From Streptomyces sp. R44 (GTDB lineage: Bacteria > Actinomycetota > Actinomycetes > Streptomycetales > Streptomycetaceae): a DNA stretch of 64,000 nt. Positions 7,949 through 18,524 of the stretch are shown here, one piece after another (the stretch's first letter is position 1; every line of letters begins with the position of its first letter). The position numbers and the translations under genes were made by a program. The notes under the pieces were generated by a model. That model ran no database searches. It was not told the DNA's origin and saw only the letters and a list, made by a program, of their open reading frames with translations. The stretch covers positions 2,914,001-2,978,000 of the forward strand of contig NZ_CP163444.1 of NCBI RefSeq assembly GCF_041053105.1, written 5' to 3'.

Positions 7949-8060
7949 GTGTGCTTCCTCCCCCTGGACGCATGGTGGATGCCGGGCGGTGCCTGGTGGT
8001 GCGACCAACAGGATAAGTTCCCGCTCCCCAGCGTTGTTCCCGTCCGCCGAAGGTGGACGC

Positions 8061-9488
8061 ATGGCAACGACGACCACCCCGCCCGAATCCCCCACCGACC
8101 CCACCACCCCCACCACCACGGCCCCCGCCGCTCCCCCGGCCCTCACCCGCCGCGACCGGCTCGTCCTCTTCGTCCTGTGCGCCGCCCAGTTCATGGTGGC
8201 GCTCGACTTCTCCGTCCTGAACGTCGCTCTGCCCGTCCTCGGCGCCGACCTCCGCTTCGACCCCTCCGGCCTCCAGTGGGCGGTCACCGCCTTCGCCCTG
8301 CCCTCCGGCGGCTTCCTGCTGCTCTTCGGCCGGATCGGCGACCTCTTCGGCCGCAAGAAGCTCTTCCTCTCCGGTCTCGTGCTCTTCGGCGCGGCCTCCC
8401 TGCTCGCCACGCTCGCCTGGAGCCCGGGCTCCTTCCTCGCCGGCCGCGCCCTCCAGGGCCTCGGCGCGGCGGCGATCGTGCCGACCGGCATGGCGCTGCT
8501 CACCACCGCCTTCCCCGAAGGCCCGCTGCGGGCCAGGGCGCTCGGCATCTCCGGCACCCTGATGTCGCTCGGCTTCACCATCGGCATGGTGCTCGGCGGC
8601 GTCATGACCGACACCCTCGGCTGGCGCTCCACGATGGCCCTGCTCGCCGTCTTCACGCTGATCGTGCTGCCGCTCGCCCCGGGCCTGCTGCCCGAGTCCC
8701 GCACCCCCGAGCGGCCCCGCCTGGACGTGCCCGGCGCGCTGACCGTCACCGGCGGGCTGCTCTCCCTGATCTACGCCCTGACGACGGCGGCCGAGCGCGG
8801 CTTCGGCGGCGTGGACGTCCCCGTCGCCCTCGCCCTGGGCGTGCTGCTGCTCGTGGCCTTCGGGGTGATCGAGTCCCGGCACCCGGCCCCGCTGGTCTCG
8901 CTGCCGGTGCTGCGCCGCCGTACCGTCGCCTTCGGCAACCTGGGCGGTCTGGTCACCTTCTCGATGATGTCGACGATCGTCTTCGTGCTGACCCTGTACC
9001 TGCAGGAGACCCTCGGCCTCTCGGCCTTCGCCTCCGGCATCGTCTTCGGCGTCCAGGGCGCGTTCTCGGTCCTCGCCGGCATGGTCACCCCGAAGGTGAT
9101 CGGCCGGTTCGGCGCCCAGCGCACCCTGGTGGTCTCGCTGCTCGGCCAGGGCCTGCTGACCGCCGCGCTGCTCGGCATCGGCCGGGAGTCCGGCGCGGTC
9201 CTGGCGACCGTGGCCGTCTCGGTGGCGTCGATGCTGCACCTCGGCGCGATCATCTCGTACGGCGTGACGGTCACCTCCGGCGTACGCGACGAGGAGCAGG
9301 GGCTGGCGACCGGTCTGGTCACGACCACCCAGCAGGTCGGTCTGACGGTCGGCATCCCGCTGCTCGGTGTCCTCGCCACCACCGGCTCCGACCTCTTCGC
9401 CGGGGTCCGCACGGTCATCGCCCTGGACGCGGCGATCGTGGTCGGCGCGGCGGCCCTGATCGCCCTCGGCCTGCGGCGCCGGTCCTGA
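8061..9488 (+). CDS. MFS drug-exporter-like permease
   Basis: A 475-residue inner-membrane transporter of the major facilitator superfamily, with about 14 hydrophobic segments. Diagnostic features are LDFSVLNVALPVL in TM1, GRIGDLFGRKKLF in the loop 2-3 motif, and GWRSTMALL after TM5. The N-terminal 25 residues are an unusual Thr/Pro-rich cytoplasmic tail. The ATG at 8061 follows AAGGTGG at 8050-8056. Divergent from the XRE/MmyB regulator, which probably controls it; substrate unknown. Confidence 0.9.
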   Translation: MATTTTPPESPTDPTTPTTTAPAAPPALTRRDRLVLFVLCAAQFMVALDFSVLNVALPVLGADLRFDPSGLQWAVTAFALPSGGFLLLFGRIGDLFGRKKLFLSGLVLFGAASLLATLAWSPGSFLAGRALQGLGAAAIVPTGMALLTTAFPEGPLRARALGISGTLMSLGFTIGMVLGGVMTDTLGWRSTMALLAVFTLIVLPLAPGLLPESRTPERPRLDVPGALTVTGGLLSLIYALTTAAERGFGGVDVPVALALGVLLLVAFGVIESRHPAPLVSLPVLRRRTVAFGNLGGLVTFSMMSTIVFVLTLYLQETLGLSAFASGIVFGVQGAFSVLAGMVTPKVIGRFGAQRTLVVSLLGQGLLTAALLGIGRESGAVLATVAVSVASMLHLGAIISYGVTVTSGVRDEEQGLATGLVTTTQQVGLTVGIPLLGVLATTGSDLFAGVRTVIALDAAIVVGAAALIALGLRRRS

Positions 9489-9530
9489 GGTCCCCCTGCG
9501 GCCGGTCGGGGCGGAACCGTACGGCCTCGG

Positions 9531-9884
9531 CTACGACCGGTCGAGGCGGAGCCGTACGGCCTTCGGGAGACCGGCGACGACGAGGTCGTACGAGTCCTCG
9601 ACGAGCTCCCGGACCATCCGGTCCGGGAGCTCCGCGACGGTCACGGTGTTCCAGTGCCGCTTGTTCATGTGGTACCCGGGGGCGACGGCGGGGTGCTCCT
9701 CGCGGAGCCGTACCGCCTCGTCCGGATCGCACTTGAGATTGACCCGCAGCGGACGGCCGTCGAGCCACGAGAGCGCGAACATCTTCCCGGCGACCTTGAA
9801 GACGGAGGTGTCCGGACCGAACGGGAACTCCTCCGAGGCGTCGTTGAAGTCCAGGCAGAAGGCGCGCAGCTCGTCGGGGGTCAT
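9531..9884 (-). CDS. MmcQ/YjbR family protein
   Basis: A 117-residue cytosolic protein with the family pattern [38 protein letters not shown] and PGYHMNKRHWNTV. The fold is a double-wing DNA-binding-like domain, but no biochemical role is established. Its start overlaps the corC stop by 4 bp, so the two are translationally coupled. Confidence 0.9.
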   Translation of the reverse strand: MTPDELRAFCLDFNDASEEFPFGPDTSVFKVAGKMFALSWLDGRPLRVNLKCDPDEAVRLREEHPAVAPGYHMNKRHWNTVTVAELPDRMVRELVEDSYDLVVAGLPKAVRLRLDRS

Positions 9885-11176
9885 TCCGGCTTCTCCTCCG
9901 GTTCCAGCGGTTCCACGAGCACGGTGACGATCTTGTTCCGGCGGCCGGCGGGCGCCTCGGCCGTCAGTCGCAGCGAACGGCCGTCCGGCAGCTCCACGAC
10001 CGCCTTGGCCCCGGAGATCGGGACCCGGCCGAGCGCCTTGGCGAGCAGACCGCCGACGGTCTCCACGTCCTCGTCGTCGTACTCGTCGGGGCCGAAGCCG
10101 TACAGCTCGCCGAGGTCGCCGATGTCGAGGCGGGCGGTGACCCGGTAGCGGTCCTCGCCGAGCTCCTCGACGGGCGGCAGCTCCCGGTCGTACTCGTCGG
10201 TGATCTCGCCGACGATCTCCTCCAGGATGTCCTCGATGGTGACGATGCCGGCCGTGCCGCCGTACTCGTCGATGACGACGGCGACGTGGTTGCGCTCCTG
10301 CTGCATCTCGCGCAGCAGGTCACCGGCGTTCTTGGTGTCGGGCACGAAGGCGGCGGGCCGCATCGCGGTGGACACCAGGTCGGCCTCGGAGTCCCGGTTG
10401 ATGTGGGTCCTGCGGACCAGGTCCTTCAGGTAGACGATGCCGACGATGTCGTCCTCGTTCTCCCCGGTGACCGGGATCCGGGAGAACCCGGAGCGCAGCG
10501 CGAGGGTGAGGGCCTGACGGATCGTCTTGTACCGCTCGATGCAGATCAGATCGGTGCGGGGCACCATCACCTCGCGGACGAGGGTGTCGCCCAGCTCGAA
10601 GACGGAGTGCACCATGCGGCGCTCCTCGTCCTCGATGAGCGACTCCTGCTCGGCGAGGTCGACCATGGCCCGCAGCTCGGCCTCGGAGGCGAAGGGGCCC
10701 TTGCGGAAGCCCTTGCCCGGGGTCAGCGCGTTGCCGATGAGGATGAGGAGCTGCGGGATCGGGCCCATGATCCGGGCCAGCGGCAGCAGCACGTACGCGG
10801 CTGCGGTCGCCGTGTTCAGCGGGTGCTGGCGGCCGATGGTGCGCGGCGAGACGCCGACGGCCACGTACGAGACGAGGACCATGACGGCGATCGCGACGAG
10901 CAGCGCCTGCCAGGTCTCCGGGAGGGCTTCCAGGCAGGCGTACGTGACGAGGACGCCGGCCGCCATCTCGCAGGAGACGCGGACGAGCAGCGCCACGTTG
11001 AGATAGCGGGTCGGGTCGGAGGCGACCTGGGCCAGCTTCTCGGCGCCGCGCCGCCCGGACCGGACGGCCTCGGCGGCGCGGAAGCTGGAGACGCGGGCGA
11101 GACCGGCCTCGGCGCAGGCGGCGAGCCAGGCCACGATGACCAGCGCGACGGCGCCGAGGATCAGCGAAACGTCCAT
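9881..11176 (-). CDS. CorC/HlyC-type CNNM transporter-associated protein
   Basis: A 431-residue protein of the hemolysin C / CNNM family. An N-terminal DUF21 membrane domain with about four helices (residues 1-190) is followed by a tandem CBS pair (begins near [19 protein letters not shown]) and a C-terminal CorC_HlyC domain ([18 protein letters not shown]). Members are linked to Mg/Co homeostasis; the haemolysin name is historical. Lies 4 bp downstream of ybeY in the phoH-ybeY-corC operon. Confidence 0.93.
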   Translation of the reverse strand: MDVSLILGAVALVIVAWLAACAEAGLARVSSFRAAEAVRSGRRGAEKLAQVASDPTRYLNVALLVRVSCEMAAGVLVTYACLEALPETWQALLVAIAVMVLVSYVAVGVSPRTIGRQHPLNTATAAAYVLLPLARIMGPIPQLLILIGNALTPGKGFRKGPFASEAELRAMVDLAEQESLIEDEERRMVHSVFELGDTLVREVMVPRTDLICIERYKTIRQALTLALRSGFSRIPVTGENEDDIVGIVYLKDLVRRTHINRDSEADLVSTAMRPAAFVPDTKNAGDLLREMQQERNHVAVVIDEYGGTAGIVTIEDILEEIVGEITDEYDRELPPVEELGEDRYRVTARLDIGDLGELYGFGPDEYDDEDVETVGGLLAKALGRVPISGAKAVVELPDGRSLRLTAEAPAGRRNKIVTVLVEPLEPEEKPE

Positions 11177-11180
11177 CGGG

Positions 11181-11678
11181 TCAGGAGACGGTGGGAGCCG
11201 GGGACGGGCCGGTGAGGCCCTTCTCCGCGCGCCAGCCGTCGACGATCGCCGCCTGGAGGCCGAACATCTCGGCCTTCTCGTCCGGCTCCTCGTGGTCGTA
11301 CCCGAGCAGGTGCAGCACCCCGTGGACGGTGAGGAGCTGGAGCTCCTCGTCCATGGAGTGCTGCGTCGGCGCGTCCTTGCCCTGCTGGGTGGCGACCTCG
11401 GGGCAGAGCACGATGTCGCCGAGGAGCCCCTGCGGGGGCTCCTCGTCGTCCTTCGACGGCGGGCGCAGCTCGTCCATCGGGAAGGACATGACGTCCGTCG
11501 GGCCGGGCAGGTCCATCCACTGGATGTGGAGCTGCTCCATCGCCTCCGCGTCCACGACGATCACCGAGAGCTCGGAGAGCGGGTGGATGCGCATGCGCGC
11601 GAGCGCGTAGCGGGCGATGTCGAGGATCGCCTGCTCGTCGACCTCGGTTCCGGACTCGTTGTTGACGTCGATCGACAT
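11181..11678 (-). CDS. ybeY: Endoribonuclease YbeY
   Basis: A 165-residue zinc-dependent RNase that matures the 3' end of 16S rRNA and takes part in ribosome quality control. The zinc motif [11 protein letters not shown] (H-x3-H-x5-H) is intact. A Pro/Ser-rich extension of some 15 residues follows the conserved core. Lies 12 bp downstream of phoH. Confidence 0.97.
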   Translation of the reverse strand: MSIDVNNESGTEVDEQAILDIARYALARMRIHPLSELSVIVVDAEAMEQLHIQWMDLPGPTDVMSFPMDELRPPSKDDEEPPQGLLGDIVLCPEVATQQGKDAPTQHSMDEELQLLTVHGVLHLLGYDHEEPDEKAEMFGLQAAIVDGWRAEKGLTGPSPAPTVS

Positions 11679-11690
11679 GTGCTGTTTCTG

Positions 11691-12728
11691 CTACTTCCCG
11701 TTGCGGCTGTCGTACTGCTCGTACGCGTCGACGATACGGCCGACGAGCTTGTGCCGGACGACATCCTGCGACGTGAGCGTCGAGAAGTGGACGTCCGGGA
11801 CACCGTCGAGGATGTCGCGGACCTGCCGCAGGCCGCTCTTCGTCCCGTTCGGCAGGTCGACCTGGGTGACGTCACCGGTGATGACGATCTTCGAGTCGAA
11901 GCCGAGGCGGGTGAGGAACATCTTCATCTGCTCGGGGTTCGTGTTCTGCGCCTCGTCGAGGATGATGAACGCGTCGTTCAGCGTCCGTCCGCGCATGTAC
12001 GCCAGGGGCGCGACCTCGATCGTCCCGCTCGCCATGAGCTTGGGGATCGAGTCGGGGTCGAGCATGTCGTGCAGGGCGTCGTACAGCGGCCGCAGGTACG
12101 GGTCGATCTTCTCGTAGAGCGTGCCGGGCAGGAAGCCGAGCCGCTCGCCCGCCTCGACGGCGGGCCGGGTCAGGATGATCCGGTTGACCTGCTTGGACTG
12201 CAGGGCCTGGACCGCCTTCGCCATGGCGAGATAGGTCTTGCCGGTGCCGGCGGGGCCGATGCCGAAGACGATCGTGTGCTTGTCGATCGCGTCGACGTAC
12301 CGCTTCTGGTTGAGCGTCTTGGGACGGATCGTGCGACCCCGGCTGGAGAGGATGTTCTGCGTGAGCACCTCGGCGGGAGTCTCCTCGCCGCCCTCCGCCG
12401 ATCCGTTCTCGCTCGCCCTGAGCATGGCGATCGAGCGTTCCACTGCGTCCTCCGTCATCGGCTGACCGGTGCGGAGCACCAGCATCATCTCGTCGAACAG
12501 GCGCTGGATGAGGGCGACTTCCACCGCGTCGCCGACCGCGCTGACCTGGTTGCCCCGGACGTGGATGTCGGTCTGCGGGAACGACCGCTCGATCACGCGG
12601 AGCAGGGAGTCACCGGAGCCGAGGATGGTCACCATGGGGTGCTTCGCCGGGACGGTGAAGTGGGCGCGGGCCTGTCCAGGCGCCCCGTCGTGGGGCGCTC
12701 CGTTCTGGGCTGTGGGTGTCTGAGTCAT
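11691..12728 (-). CDS. PhoH-like ATPase
   Basis: A 345-residue ATPase associated with YbeY and RNA metabolism: Walker A is GPAGTGKT, Walker B is [11 protein letters not shown] use the ATG at 12728 (MTQTPTAQ), where conservation normally begins. An in-frame ATG at 12752 sits directly against a GGGAGG site, which is too close for ideal initiation, so the true start is uncertain by eight codons. First gene of the phoH-ybeY-corC-mmcQ operon. Confidence 0.93.
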   Translation of the reverse strand: MTQTPTAQNGAPHDGAPGQARAHFTVPAKHPMVTILGSGDSLLRVIERSFPQTDIHVRGNQVSAVGDAVEVALIQRLFDEMMLVLRTGQPMTEDAVERSIAMLRASENGSAEGGEETPAEVLTQNILSSRGRTIRPKTLNQKRYVDAIDKHTIVFGIGPAGTGKTYLAMAKAVQALQSKQVNRIILTRPAVEAGERLGFLPGTLYEKIDPYLRPLYDALHDMLDPDSIPKLMASGTIEVAPLAYMRGRTLNDAFIILDEAQNTNPEQMKMFLTRLGFDSKIVITGDVTQVDLPNGTKSGLRQVRDILDGVPDVHFSTLTSQDVVRHKLVGRIVDAYEQYDSRNGK

Positions 12729-12834
12729 GGGCCGGCACTGTGGCCTGCGCATACCTCCCGTTGCAGGGTTCTCGCTGCTCGACAACCTCTCGGCTACCAA
12801 GCCTACGACCAGGCACCGACAGACTCGTAAGGGT

Positions 12835-13953
12835 TTACGAATGAGCGGCCCGGAAGCCGATCGTCGGCACGGCCCTGCGCAGCGGCCACGGGCGGGCCGG
12901 GGCGGGCAGGAGCCGCTCCAGGAAGGCGTAGCGGCCGCGCAGCGCCTCGGGGTCCTGACGGGCGTGGCCCTGGACGTGCTGCCACCAGGCGGCGATCTCG
13001 CCCCAGGTCGGGGCGGACAGCGAGCCGCCGAACTCCTGAACGGAGAGGGCGGCGGTCAACCCGGCGAAGGCGAGCCGGTCGGCGAGCGGCCAGTCGGCGA
13101 GGGTGCCGGTGACGAAACCGGCGACGAAGACGTCCCCGGCGCCGGTCGGGTCGAGGGCGGAGACCTGGATCGCGGGGACCTCGGCGGTCTCGCCGGTGGC
13201 GCCGTCGACGGCGTAGGCGCCCTCGGAGCCGAGCGTGACCACGGCGTAGCGGACCTTGTCGGCCAGGGCGCGGGCGGCGGCCCGGGGGCAGTCGGTGCGG
13301 GTGTAGCGCATCGCCTCGGCGGCGTTCGGCAGGAAGGCCTCGCAGTGCTGGAGGTCGGTGAGGCCGGCCAGGTCCCAGCGGCCGGTGTCGTCCCAGCCGA
13401 CGTCGGCGAAGACCTTGGCTCCGCCGCGGGCGGCCTGGGCGACCCAGTCCTCGGAGCGGCCGGGCACGAGGGAGGCGACGGCCGCGCGCGCGTGCGGCGG
13501 GTAGGCGGGCAGGGCGCCGTCGAGCGGCGGGGCCTCGTGGCCGTGGGAGACCATCGTGCGCTCGCCCTCGTAGGCCATGGAGACGGTGACCGGGGAGTGC
13601 CAGCCGGGGACGGTGCGGGAGAGCGAGAGGTCGATGCCCTCGCCCTGCTCCAGGGCGTCCCAGCAGTACTCGCCGTAGTGGTCGTCGCCGAAGGCCGCGG
13701 CGAGCGAGGTCCGCAGGCCGAGGCGGGCGAGGGCGGTGGCCATGTTGGCGACGCCGCCCGGGCTGGAGCCCATGCCCCGGGCCCAGGACTCGGTGCCGCG
13801 GACGGGGGCGCTGTCCAGGCCGGTGAAGATGATGTCGAGGAAGACGGTGCCCGTGAGGAAGACGTCGCAGGCGGGGTCCGTGGGCTCGCGCAGGCAGACC
13901 AACGGGTCGACCCCGGCGTCGTGTTGCGGCTGCTCTCCCCTTGCTGTGGTCAC
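12835..13953 (-). CDS. PfkB-family carbohydrate kinase
   Basis: A 372-residue sugar or nucleoside kinase of the ribokinase/PfkB family. The N-terminal signature region is SSPGGVANMATALARLGL and the C-terminal anion-hole/catalytic motif is DPTGAGDVFVAGF, with Asp as the base. The GTG at 13953 has GGGGAG six nt upstream; longer in-frame starts lack this. The product of phosphorylation cannot be inferred. It faces an MFS protein gene across a 255-bp divergent region that includes the palindrome AAGGCGCCTT (14029-14038). Confidence 0.88.
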   Translation of the reverse strand: MTTARGEQPQHDAGVDPLVCLREPTDPACDVFLTGTVFLDIIFTGLDSAPVRGTESWARGMGSSPGGVANMATALARLGLRTSLAAAFGDDHYGEYCWDALEQGEGIDLSLSRTVPGWHSPVTVSMAYEGERTMVSHGHEAPPLDGALPAYPPHARAAVASLVPGRSEDWVAQAARGGAKVFADVGWDDTGRWDLAGLTDLQHCEAFLPNAAEAMRYTRTDCPRAAARALADKVRYAVVTLGSEGAYAVDGATGETAEVPAIQVSALDPTGAGDVFVAGFVTGTLADWPLADRLAFAGLTAALSVQEFGGSLSAPTWGEIAAWWQHVQGHARQDPEALRGRYAFLERLLPAPARPWPLRRAVPTIGFRAAHS

Positions 13954-14208
13954 GGCAGGCTCCCCGGTCGTGGTGCGGATCAGATCAGTGTGCCCGATGG
14001 GGGTGGGGTGACGGGTGGGACGCACAAGAAGGCGCCTTGTTACCCACGAACCCACCCACCAAACACATAGTGACTCGGATCACACGCCGAACCGGCGGAA
14101 ACCGACTTCTCCCGCCCCTCACCCGCTTGATACACATGGTCCGCGACCCCGTGCCCCGCGCACACCACCGGGCGCTCCACCCCTCCCCTTCCGTTCCTGG
14201 GAACGCCC

Positions 14209-15537
14209 ATGTCCTCGCGGACTCGCGGCGCGGGGGCCCTCGTCGCCCTCGTCGCCCTCTTCACGGCCGGCTACCTCGCCCCGTACCTCCTGCCGACCGT
14301 CGTCGGCCGTCTCTCCGCCGGTCTCGGCCTCACCCCGTCCCAGGCGGGTCTGATCGGCTCCGTCCTGCTCCTCGGCTCCTCCACGGCCGGCTTCACGCTC
14401 GCCGCGCGCGGGGAGCGGATCGGGCCGCGCCGGACCGCCCGCGCGGGCCTGCTCGCGATGGCCGTCGGATACGGCTCCGCCGCCGCGACCGGCGTCGTGC
14501 CGCTGGTCGTCGCGGGCGCCGTCCTCGGCGGCCTCGGCTCGGGCACGGCGACGGCGGTGGCCGTGGCCGGGATCGCCGGGCAGCGCGACCCGCACCGCGC
14601 CTCCACCCTCGGCCTGCTCTCCGTCTCGGCGACGGCGGGCGCCCTGTACCTGACCCTTCCGCACCTGGGCGGCGGCCACGCCGCCCCGCTCCTCGCGATC
14701 GCGTGCGGGGCGGTTTTGGTGTGGCCGTTCACGGGCGGACTGCCGACCGCCGCGCACACGGTCCGCGAGAGCGCGGGCACCCTCGGACCCCTCCCCCACC
14801 GGCGGGCGGGCGCGGTGCTCGCCGGCGGCATCCTGTGCTGGTCCCTCGCGCAGAACGCCCTCTGGGGCGTGAGCGGACGCATCGGCCTCACCCAGGCCGG
14901 CCTCTCCGAGGTCACCGTCGGCGCGGTGTTCGCGGCGGCGCTCGGCGCGGGCCTCGCCGGCGTCACGGCGGCGGGCGCGCTCGGCTCGCGCCTGGGCCGC
15001 GCGGTTCCGATCGGCGCGGGGACGGTGGCGATCGCGGGCTGCGTCCTGCTGAGCTCGACCGCGGAGAACCTCGCGGGCTTCGCGACCGGCGAGATCCTCT
15101 GGAACGCCTTCTACCCGGTCGTCCTGTCCTACCTGCTCGGCCTCGCGGCCTCCCTGGACCCGCGCGGCCGCTGGGCCGTCATGGTCGGCTCCGCCTCCTC
15201 CCTCGGCGTGGCCTGCGGCCCGGTGACCGGCTCCCTGCTCTCCGACCGCGCCGGCTACCCGGGCATGGGCCTGGTCCTCTGCGCCCTGCTGCTGCTCGTC
15301 GCCGCCCCGATGACGGCCGTCGCCCGCCACGCCTCCGGCCGCCCTCTGGTCCCGGGCTCGATCCGGCGCCGCGGCGGCGCCCCCGCCGCGGTCCTCGCGG
15401 GCCGGGGCTCGGGGACGGTCCTGGTCCCCCAGATGGGAGCGCCGGAGCAGGAGGTCACCCCGATCCCGGTCGCCGCGGGCCGCCGCCGGGCGGCGAAGTC
15501 GGCGTTCCGGCTGGCCCGCCCTTCGGACCGGGGCTAG
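14209..15537 (+). CDS. MFS-like transporter
   Basis: A 442-residue hydrophobic protein with about 11-12 transmembrane segments over residues 8-375 and a Gly/Arg-rich cytoplasmic tail of some 65 residues. The loop between TM2 and TM3 (AARGERIGPRRTARAG) is a weak MFS motif A. No substrate clue. Divergent from the PfkB kinase; coregulation with a sugar kinase would fit sugar or nucleoside transport, but that is inference. Confidence 0.8.
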   Translation: MSSRTRGAGALVALVALFTAGYLAPYLLPTVVGRLSAGLGLTPSQAGLIGSVLLLGSSTAGFTLAARGERIGPRRTARAGLLAMAVGYGSAAATGVVPLVVAGAVLGGLGSGTATAVAVAGIAGQRDPHRASTLGLLSVSATAGALYLTLPHLGGGHAAPLLAIACGAVLVWPFTGGLPTAAHTVRESAGTLGPLPHRRAGAVLAGGILCWSLAQNALWGVSGRIGLTQAGLSEVTVGAVFAAALGAGLAGVTAAGALGSRLGRAVPIGAGTVAIAGCVLLSSTAENLAGFATGEILWNAFYPVVLSYLLGLAASLDPRGRWAVMVGSASSLGVACGPVTGSLLSDRAGYPGMGLVLCALLLLVAAPMTAVARHASGRPLVPGSIRRRGGAPAAVLAGRGSGTVLVPQMGAPEQEVTPIPVAAGRRRAAKSAFRLARPSDRG

Positions 15538-15547
15538 GCCCTGCGGG

Positions 15548-16447
15548 TCACCCCTGGCCGAAGCGCCAGAAGTGGTCGGCGTACGGGCCGCAGGGGTACT
15601 GGTTGACCGGCGCGGTCTCCCGGGTGCTCGCCCCGGGGACGGCGAGGCAGAGCCCGCTGTTGGCGTTGACGATCCGGTAGAGCGGGCGCCCGGCCGTGTC
15701 CCGCTTCTGGTACTCGACCCGCCACAGGTGGTCGGGGTAGTCGCCGCAGGGGTACTGGTTGACGTTGACGGCGGTGGCCTTGCTGGCCCCCGGGACGGCC
15801 GCGCAGTACCCGCTGTTGTTGTTGACGATGCGGTAGCGGGCCCGTCCCGAGCCGTCCGCGCCGGCGGGCCGGAGGTGCCAGAAGTGGTCGGCGTACGGGC
15901 CGCAGCCGAACTGGTTCAGGTCGACGACCGAGGTCGCGGCGCCGGGGACCGCGAGGCACAGGCCGCTGTTGCCGTTCACGATCCGTACCGCCGGACCCAC
16001 CGGGGGCGCCACGGTGCCGCCGTCCCGCAGCGCGGGCGGCACCCGGGTCGGGGACGGCCGGGCGGGCGGCGTCGTCCCGGGCGCCCGGGTGGGGGCGCCG
16101 GTCGGTCCCGGCGCGGAGCTGGGCGCGGCCGATCCCGGCGCCGTCGTCCCCGGCGCCGTCGGGGACGGCGTCGCGACCGTCGGCCCGGTGCCCGGCGTCC
16201 CGCCCGCGGTGGACGAGGCCTCCGTGGGCGCGACCTGCGCGGGCGGCGGCGCCGACGCGTTGCCCGTGCGCTGGGTCTGGGTCAGGACCGTCGCCAGAGC
16301 GCCGACCAGGGGCACCACCACCCCGGCCACCCACCAGGCCCATCGGGGCGGATGCGGGGCCGGCCGGTCGGCCGGGGCGGCTCCCGAGGCTCCGGGACTC
16401 GACGGCGGGGCCGTGGTGTCCCCTGCGGGACCGGGCGTGTCTGACAC
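15548..16447 (-). CDS. Membrane-anchored protein with three ricin-type lectin-like repeats
   Basis: A 299-residue protein: a short cytoplasmic Pro-rich head, one transmembrane helix (WVAGVVVPLVGALATVL), a long Ala/Pro/Thr-rich stalk (about 75-140), and three repeats of roughly 45 residues. Each repeat begins RIVN(G/N/A)NSG and contains a C-x-AVPGA and a C-G-x-Y-x-DH-x-W segment, resembling beta-trefoil (ricin B-like) units. The GTG at 16447 follows a GGGGGGAG site. Likely binds carbohydrate outside the cell; ligand unknown. Converges with the MFS gene. Confidence 0.78.
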   Translation of the reverse strand: MSDTPGPAGDTTAPPSSPGASGAAPADRPAPHPPRWAWWVAGVVVPLVGALATVLTQTQRTGNASAPPPAQVAPTEASSTAGGTPGTGPTVATPSPTAPGTTAPGSAAPSSAPGPTGAPTRAPGTTPPARPSPTRVPPALRDGGTVAPPVGPAVRIVNGNSGLCLAVPGAATSVVDLNQFGCGPYADHFWHLRPAGADGSGRARYRIVNNNSGYCAAVPGASKATAVNVNQYPCGDYPDHLWRVEYQKRDTAGRPLYRIVNANSGLCLAVPGASTRETAPVNQYPCGPYADHFWRFGQG

Positions 16448-16614
16448 GTGCTGCTCCCCCCGAAACAACGGTCGTCGCCCGAGTATCACCCCACGGCCGG
16501 ACCCGGAAACCCGCAATCCGAAAACACGTACGCCCGGCGCCTCCGGATCACCGGGCCCCGGCGTCTCCCGTCACCGGCCCGGTTTCTCCCGTCATCCGCC
16601 AACGGCGTCTCCCG

Positions 16615-17619
16615 TCACCGGCCCCCGAACTCGTAGGCCTCCACCTCGGCCAGGTACCGCGCCCGCCGCTCCTCGTCGTCCTCCAGGAACGACGCCTCGA
16701 ACGAGTTCCGCGCCAGCTCGCGGAGCTGGTCCTCCGTGAGGTCCAGCGCCTCGCGCACCCCGTCGAAGTTGTCCCCGACATAACCCCCGAAGTACGCGGG
16801 ATCGTCGGAGTTCACGGTCACGAGGAGACCCGCCGTCATCATCGTGCGCAGCGGATGGTCGGCGAGGGTGTCGATGACGCGGAGCCGGACGTTCGACAGG
16901 GGGCAGAGCGTGAGCGGCACCCGCTCGCGGGCCAGCCGGTCGACGAGCTCCGGGTCCTCCATGCAGCGCAGACCGTGGTCGATCCGCTCCACGCCGAGGA
17001 CGTCCAGGGCTTCGCGGACATAGGCGGCGGGGCCCTCCTCGCCCGCGTGGGCGACGCGCCGCAGGCCGAGCCGGGCGGCCTCCTCGTACACCTCGCGGAA
17101 CTTGGCGGGCGGGTGGCCGACCTCCGCCGAGTCGAGGCCGACGCCGGTGATCCGGTGGAGATACGGCTTCGCCGCGTCCAGGGTCGCGAGCGCCGACTCG
17201 GCCGACTCGTCGCGCAGGAAGCAGAGGATGAGCCGGGTGGAGATCCCGTACCGCTCCTCGGAGCGGTCGAGGGAGGCGCCGAGGCCCTCGATGACGGTGC
17301 CGATCGGGACGCCGCGGGCGATGTGCGCCTGCGGGTCGAAGAAGATCTCGGCGTGCCGGACGCCCTGGGCGGCGGCCCGCTCCAGGTAGGCGTCGGCGAG
17401 CTCGGTGAAGTCCTCGGCGGTCCGCAGGACCGCCATCAGCGCGTAGTACAGGTCCAGGAAGGACTGGAGGTCGCCGAAGCGGTAGGCCTCGCGGAGGGCG
17501 GCGGTGTCGGCGTACGGCAGGGTGACGCCGTTGCGCTCCGCGAGCGCGAAGGCCAGCTCGGGTTCGAGGGTGCCTTCGATGTGGAGGTGCAGTTCGGCCT
17601 TGGGTACGGGCATGGTCAC
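16615..17619 (-). CDS. Adenosine/adenine deaminase, probably adenine type
   Basis: A 334-residue amidohydrolase-fold deaminase. The zinc and catalytic residues are present: [12 protein letters not shown] (HxH), VAHAGE (His/Glu), IDHG, and [11 protein letters not shown] (Asp pair). The sequence [10 protein letters not shown], in place of HxHLDGA, together with the following LPYAD and SFLDLYY segments, is typical of adenine deaminases of the Aah1/PA0148 type. I therefore favour adenine to hypoxanthine (purine salvage) over adenosine, although annotation pipelines usually write adenosine deaminase. Its start overlaps the stop of RNase Z by 4 bp. Confidence 0.87.
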   Translation of the reverse strand: MTMPVPKAELHLHIEGTLEPELAFALAERNGVTLPYADTAALREAYRFGDLQSFLDLYYALMAVLRTAEDFTELADAYLERAAAQGVRHAEIFFDPQAHIARGVPIGTVIEGLGASLDRSEERYGISTRLILCFLRDESAESALATLDAAKPYLHRITGVGLDSAEVGHPPAKFREVYEEAARLGLRRVAHAGEEGPAAYVREALDVLGVERIDHGLRCMEDPELVDRLARERVPLTLCPLSNVRLRVIDTLADHPLRTMMTAGLLVTVNSDDPAYFGGYVGDNFDGVREALDLTEDQLRELARNSFEASFLEDDEERRARYLAEVEAYEFGGR

Positions 17620-18521
17620 GTTCGTTTCGGTACGGGGACCCTCATGAGGTCCTGGGCGATGCTCAGCTCGCCGTCGAACCCGGCCGCCCGCGCCTGATGT
17701 TCGAAGGCCGAGGGGTCGGAGTAGCGCTGCGAGAAGTGGGTGAGGACGAGGTGCCGCACGCCCGCGTCCCGGGCGACGGCGGCGGCCTGTCCGGCCGTCA
17801 GATGGCCGTGGTCGGTGGCGAGCCGGACGTCCTCGTCGAGGAAGGTCGACTCGATGACGAGCATGTCGGCGCCTTCGGCGAGGGCGTGCACCCCGTCGCA
17901 GAGCCGGGTGTCCATGACGAAGGCGAAGCGCTGCCCGCGCCGGACCTCGCTGACGTCGTCGAGGGTGACGCCGTTCAGGCTGCCGTCGCGCTGGATCCGG
18001 CCGACGTCGGGGCCCTTGATGCCGTGCGCGGCGAGCTTCCCGGGCAGGATGCGGCGCCCGTCGGGCTCGGTGATCCGGTAGCCGTAGGACTCGACGGGGT
18101 GGGAGAGCCGGCGGGCGTCGAGGGTGAACTCCTCGGTGACGGCGAGCGGCCCGTCGGCGGCGACCGGGGCCTCGGTCAGCCGCACGGTCTCGCGGTAGGC
18201 CGTCGCGTACCGCAGCCGCTCGAAGAAGTGCTGCCCGCTCGCCGGGTAGTGGGCGGTGACCGGATGCGGGACCTGGTCGAGGTTGATCCGCTGGATCACC
18301 CCGGCCAGGCCGAGCGAGTGGTCGCCGTGGAAGTGGGTGACGCAGATCCGGTCGAGGTCGTGCGCGGCGACCCCGGCCCGCAGCATCTGCCGCTGGGTGC
18401 CCTCGCCGGGGTCGAAGAGGATCCCTCTTCCGTCCCAGCGGAGCACATAGCCGTTGTGGTTGCGGTGCCGGGTCGGGACCTGGCTCGCGGTCCCGAGGAC
18501 GACCAGTTCGCGTACGGACAC
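17616..18521 (-). CDS. rnz: Ribonuclease Z
   Basis: A 301-residue tRNA 3' processing endonuclease of the metallo-beta-lactamase fold. The zinc motif is [11 protein letters not shown]; the distal ligands are seen in DMLVIESTF and [12 protein letters not shown]. It cleaves 3' of the discriminator base of pre-tRNAs. Three bp separate it from the upstream HIT gene and four bp overlap it with the deaminase, so the three form one operon. Confidence 0.95.
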   Translation of the reverse strand: MSVRELVVLGTASQVPTRHRNHNGYVLRWDGRGILFDPGEGTQRQMLRAGVAAHDLDRICVTHFHGDHSLGLAGVIQRINLDQVPHPVTAHYPASGQHFFERLRYATAYRETVRLTEAPVAADGPLAVTEEFTLDARRLSHPVESYGYRITEPDGRRILPGKLAAHGIKGPDVGRIQRDGSLNGVTLDDVSEVRRGQRFAFVMDTRLCDGVHALAEGADMLVIESTFLDEDVRLATDHGHLTAGQAAAVARDAGVRHLVLTHFSQRYSDPSAFEHQARAAGFDGELSIAQDLMRVPVPKRT

Positions 18522-18524
18522 GGG

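Noticed and set aside
7949..8060. Operator in the first XRE/MFS divergent region
   Set aside because: I looked for a dyad comparable to 51802-51816 but found only short imperfect matches, not enough to call a site.
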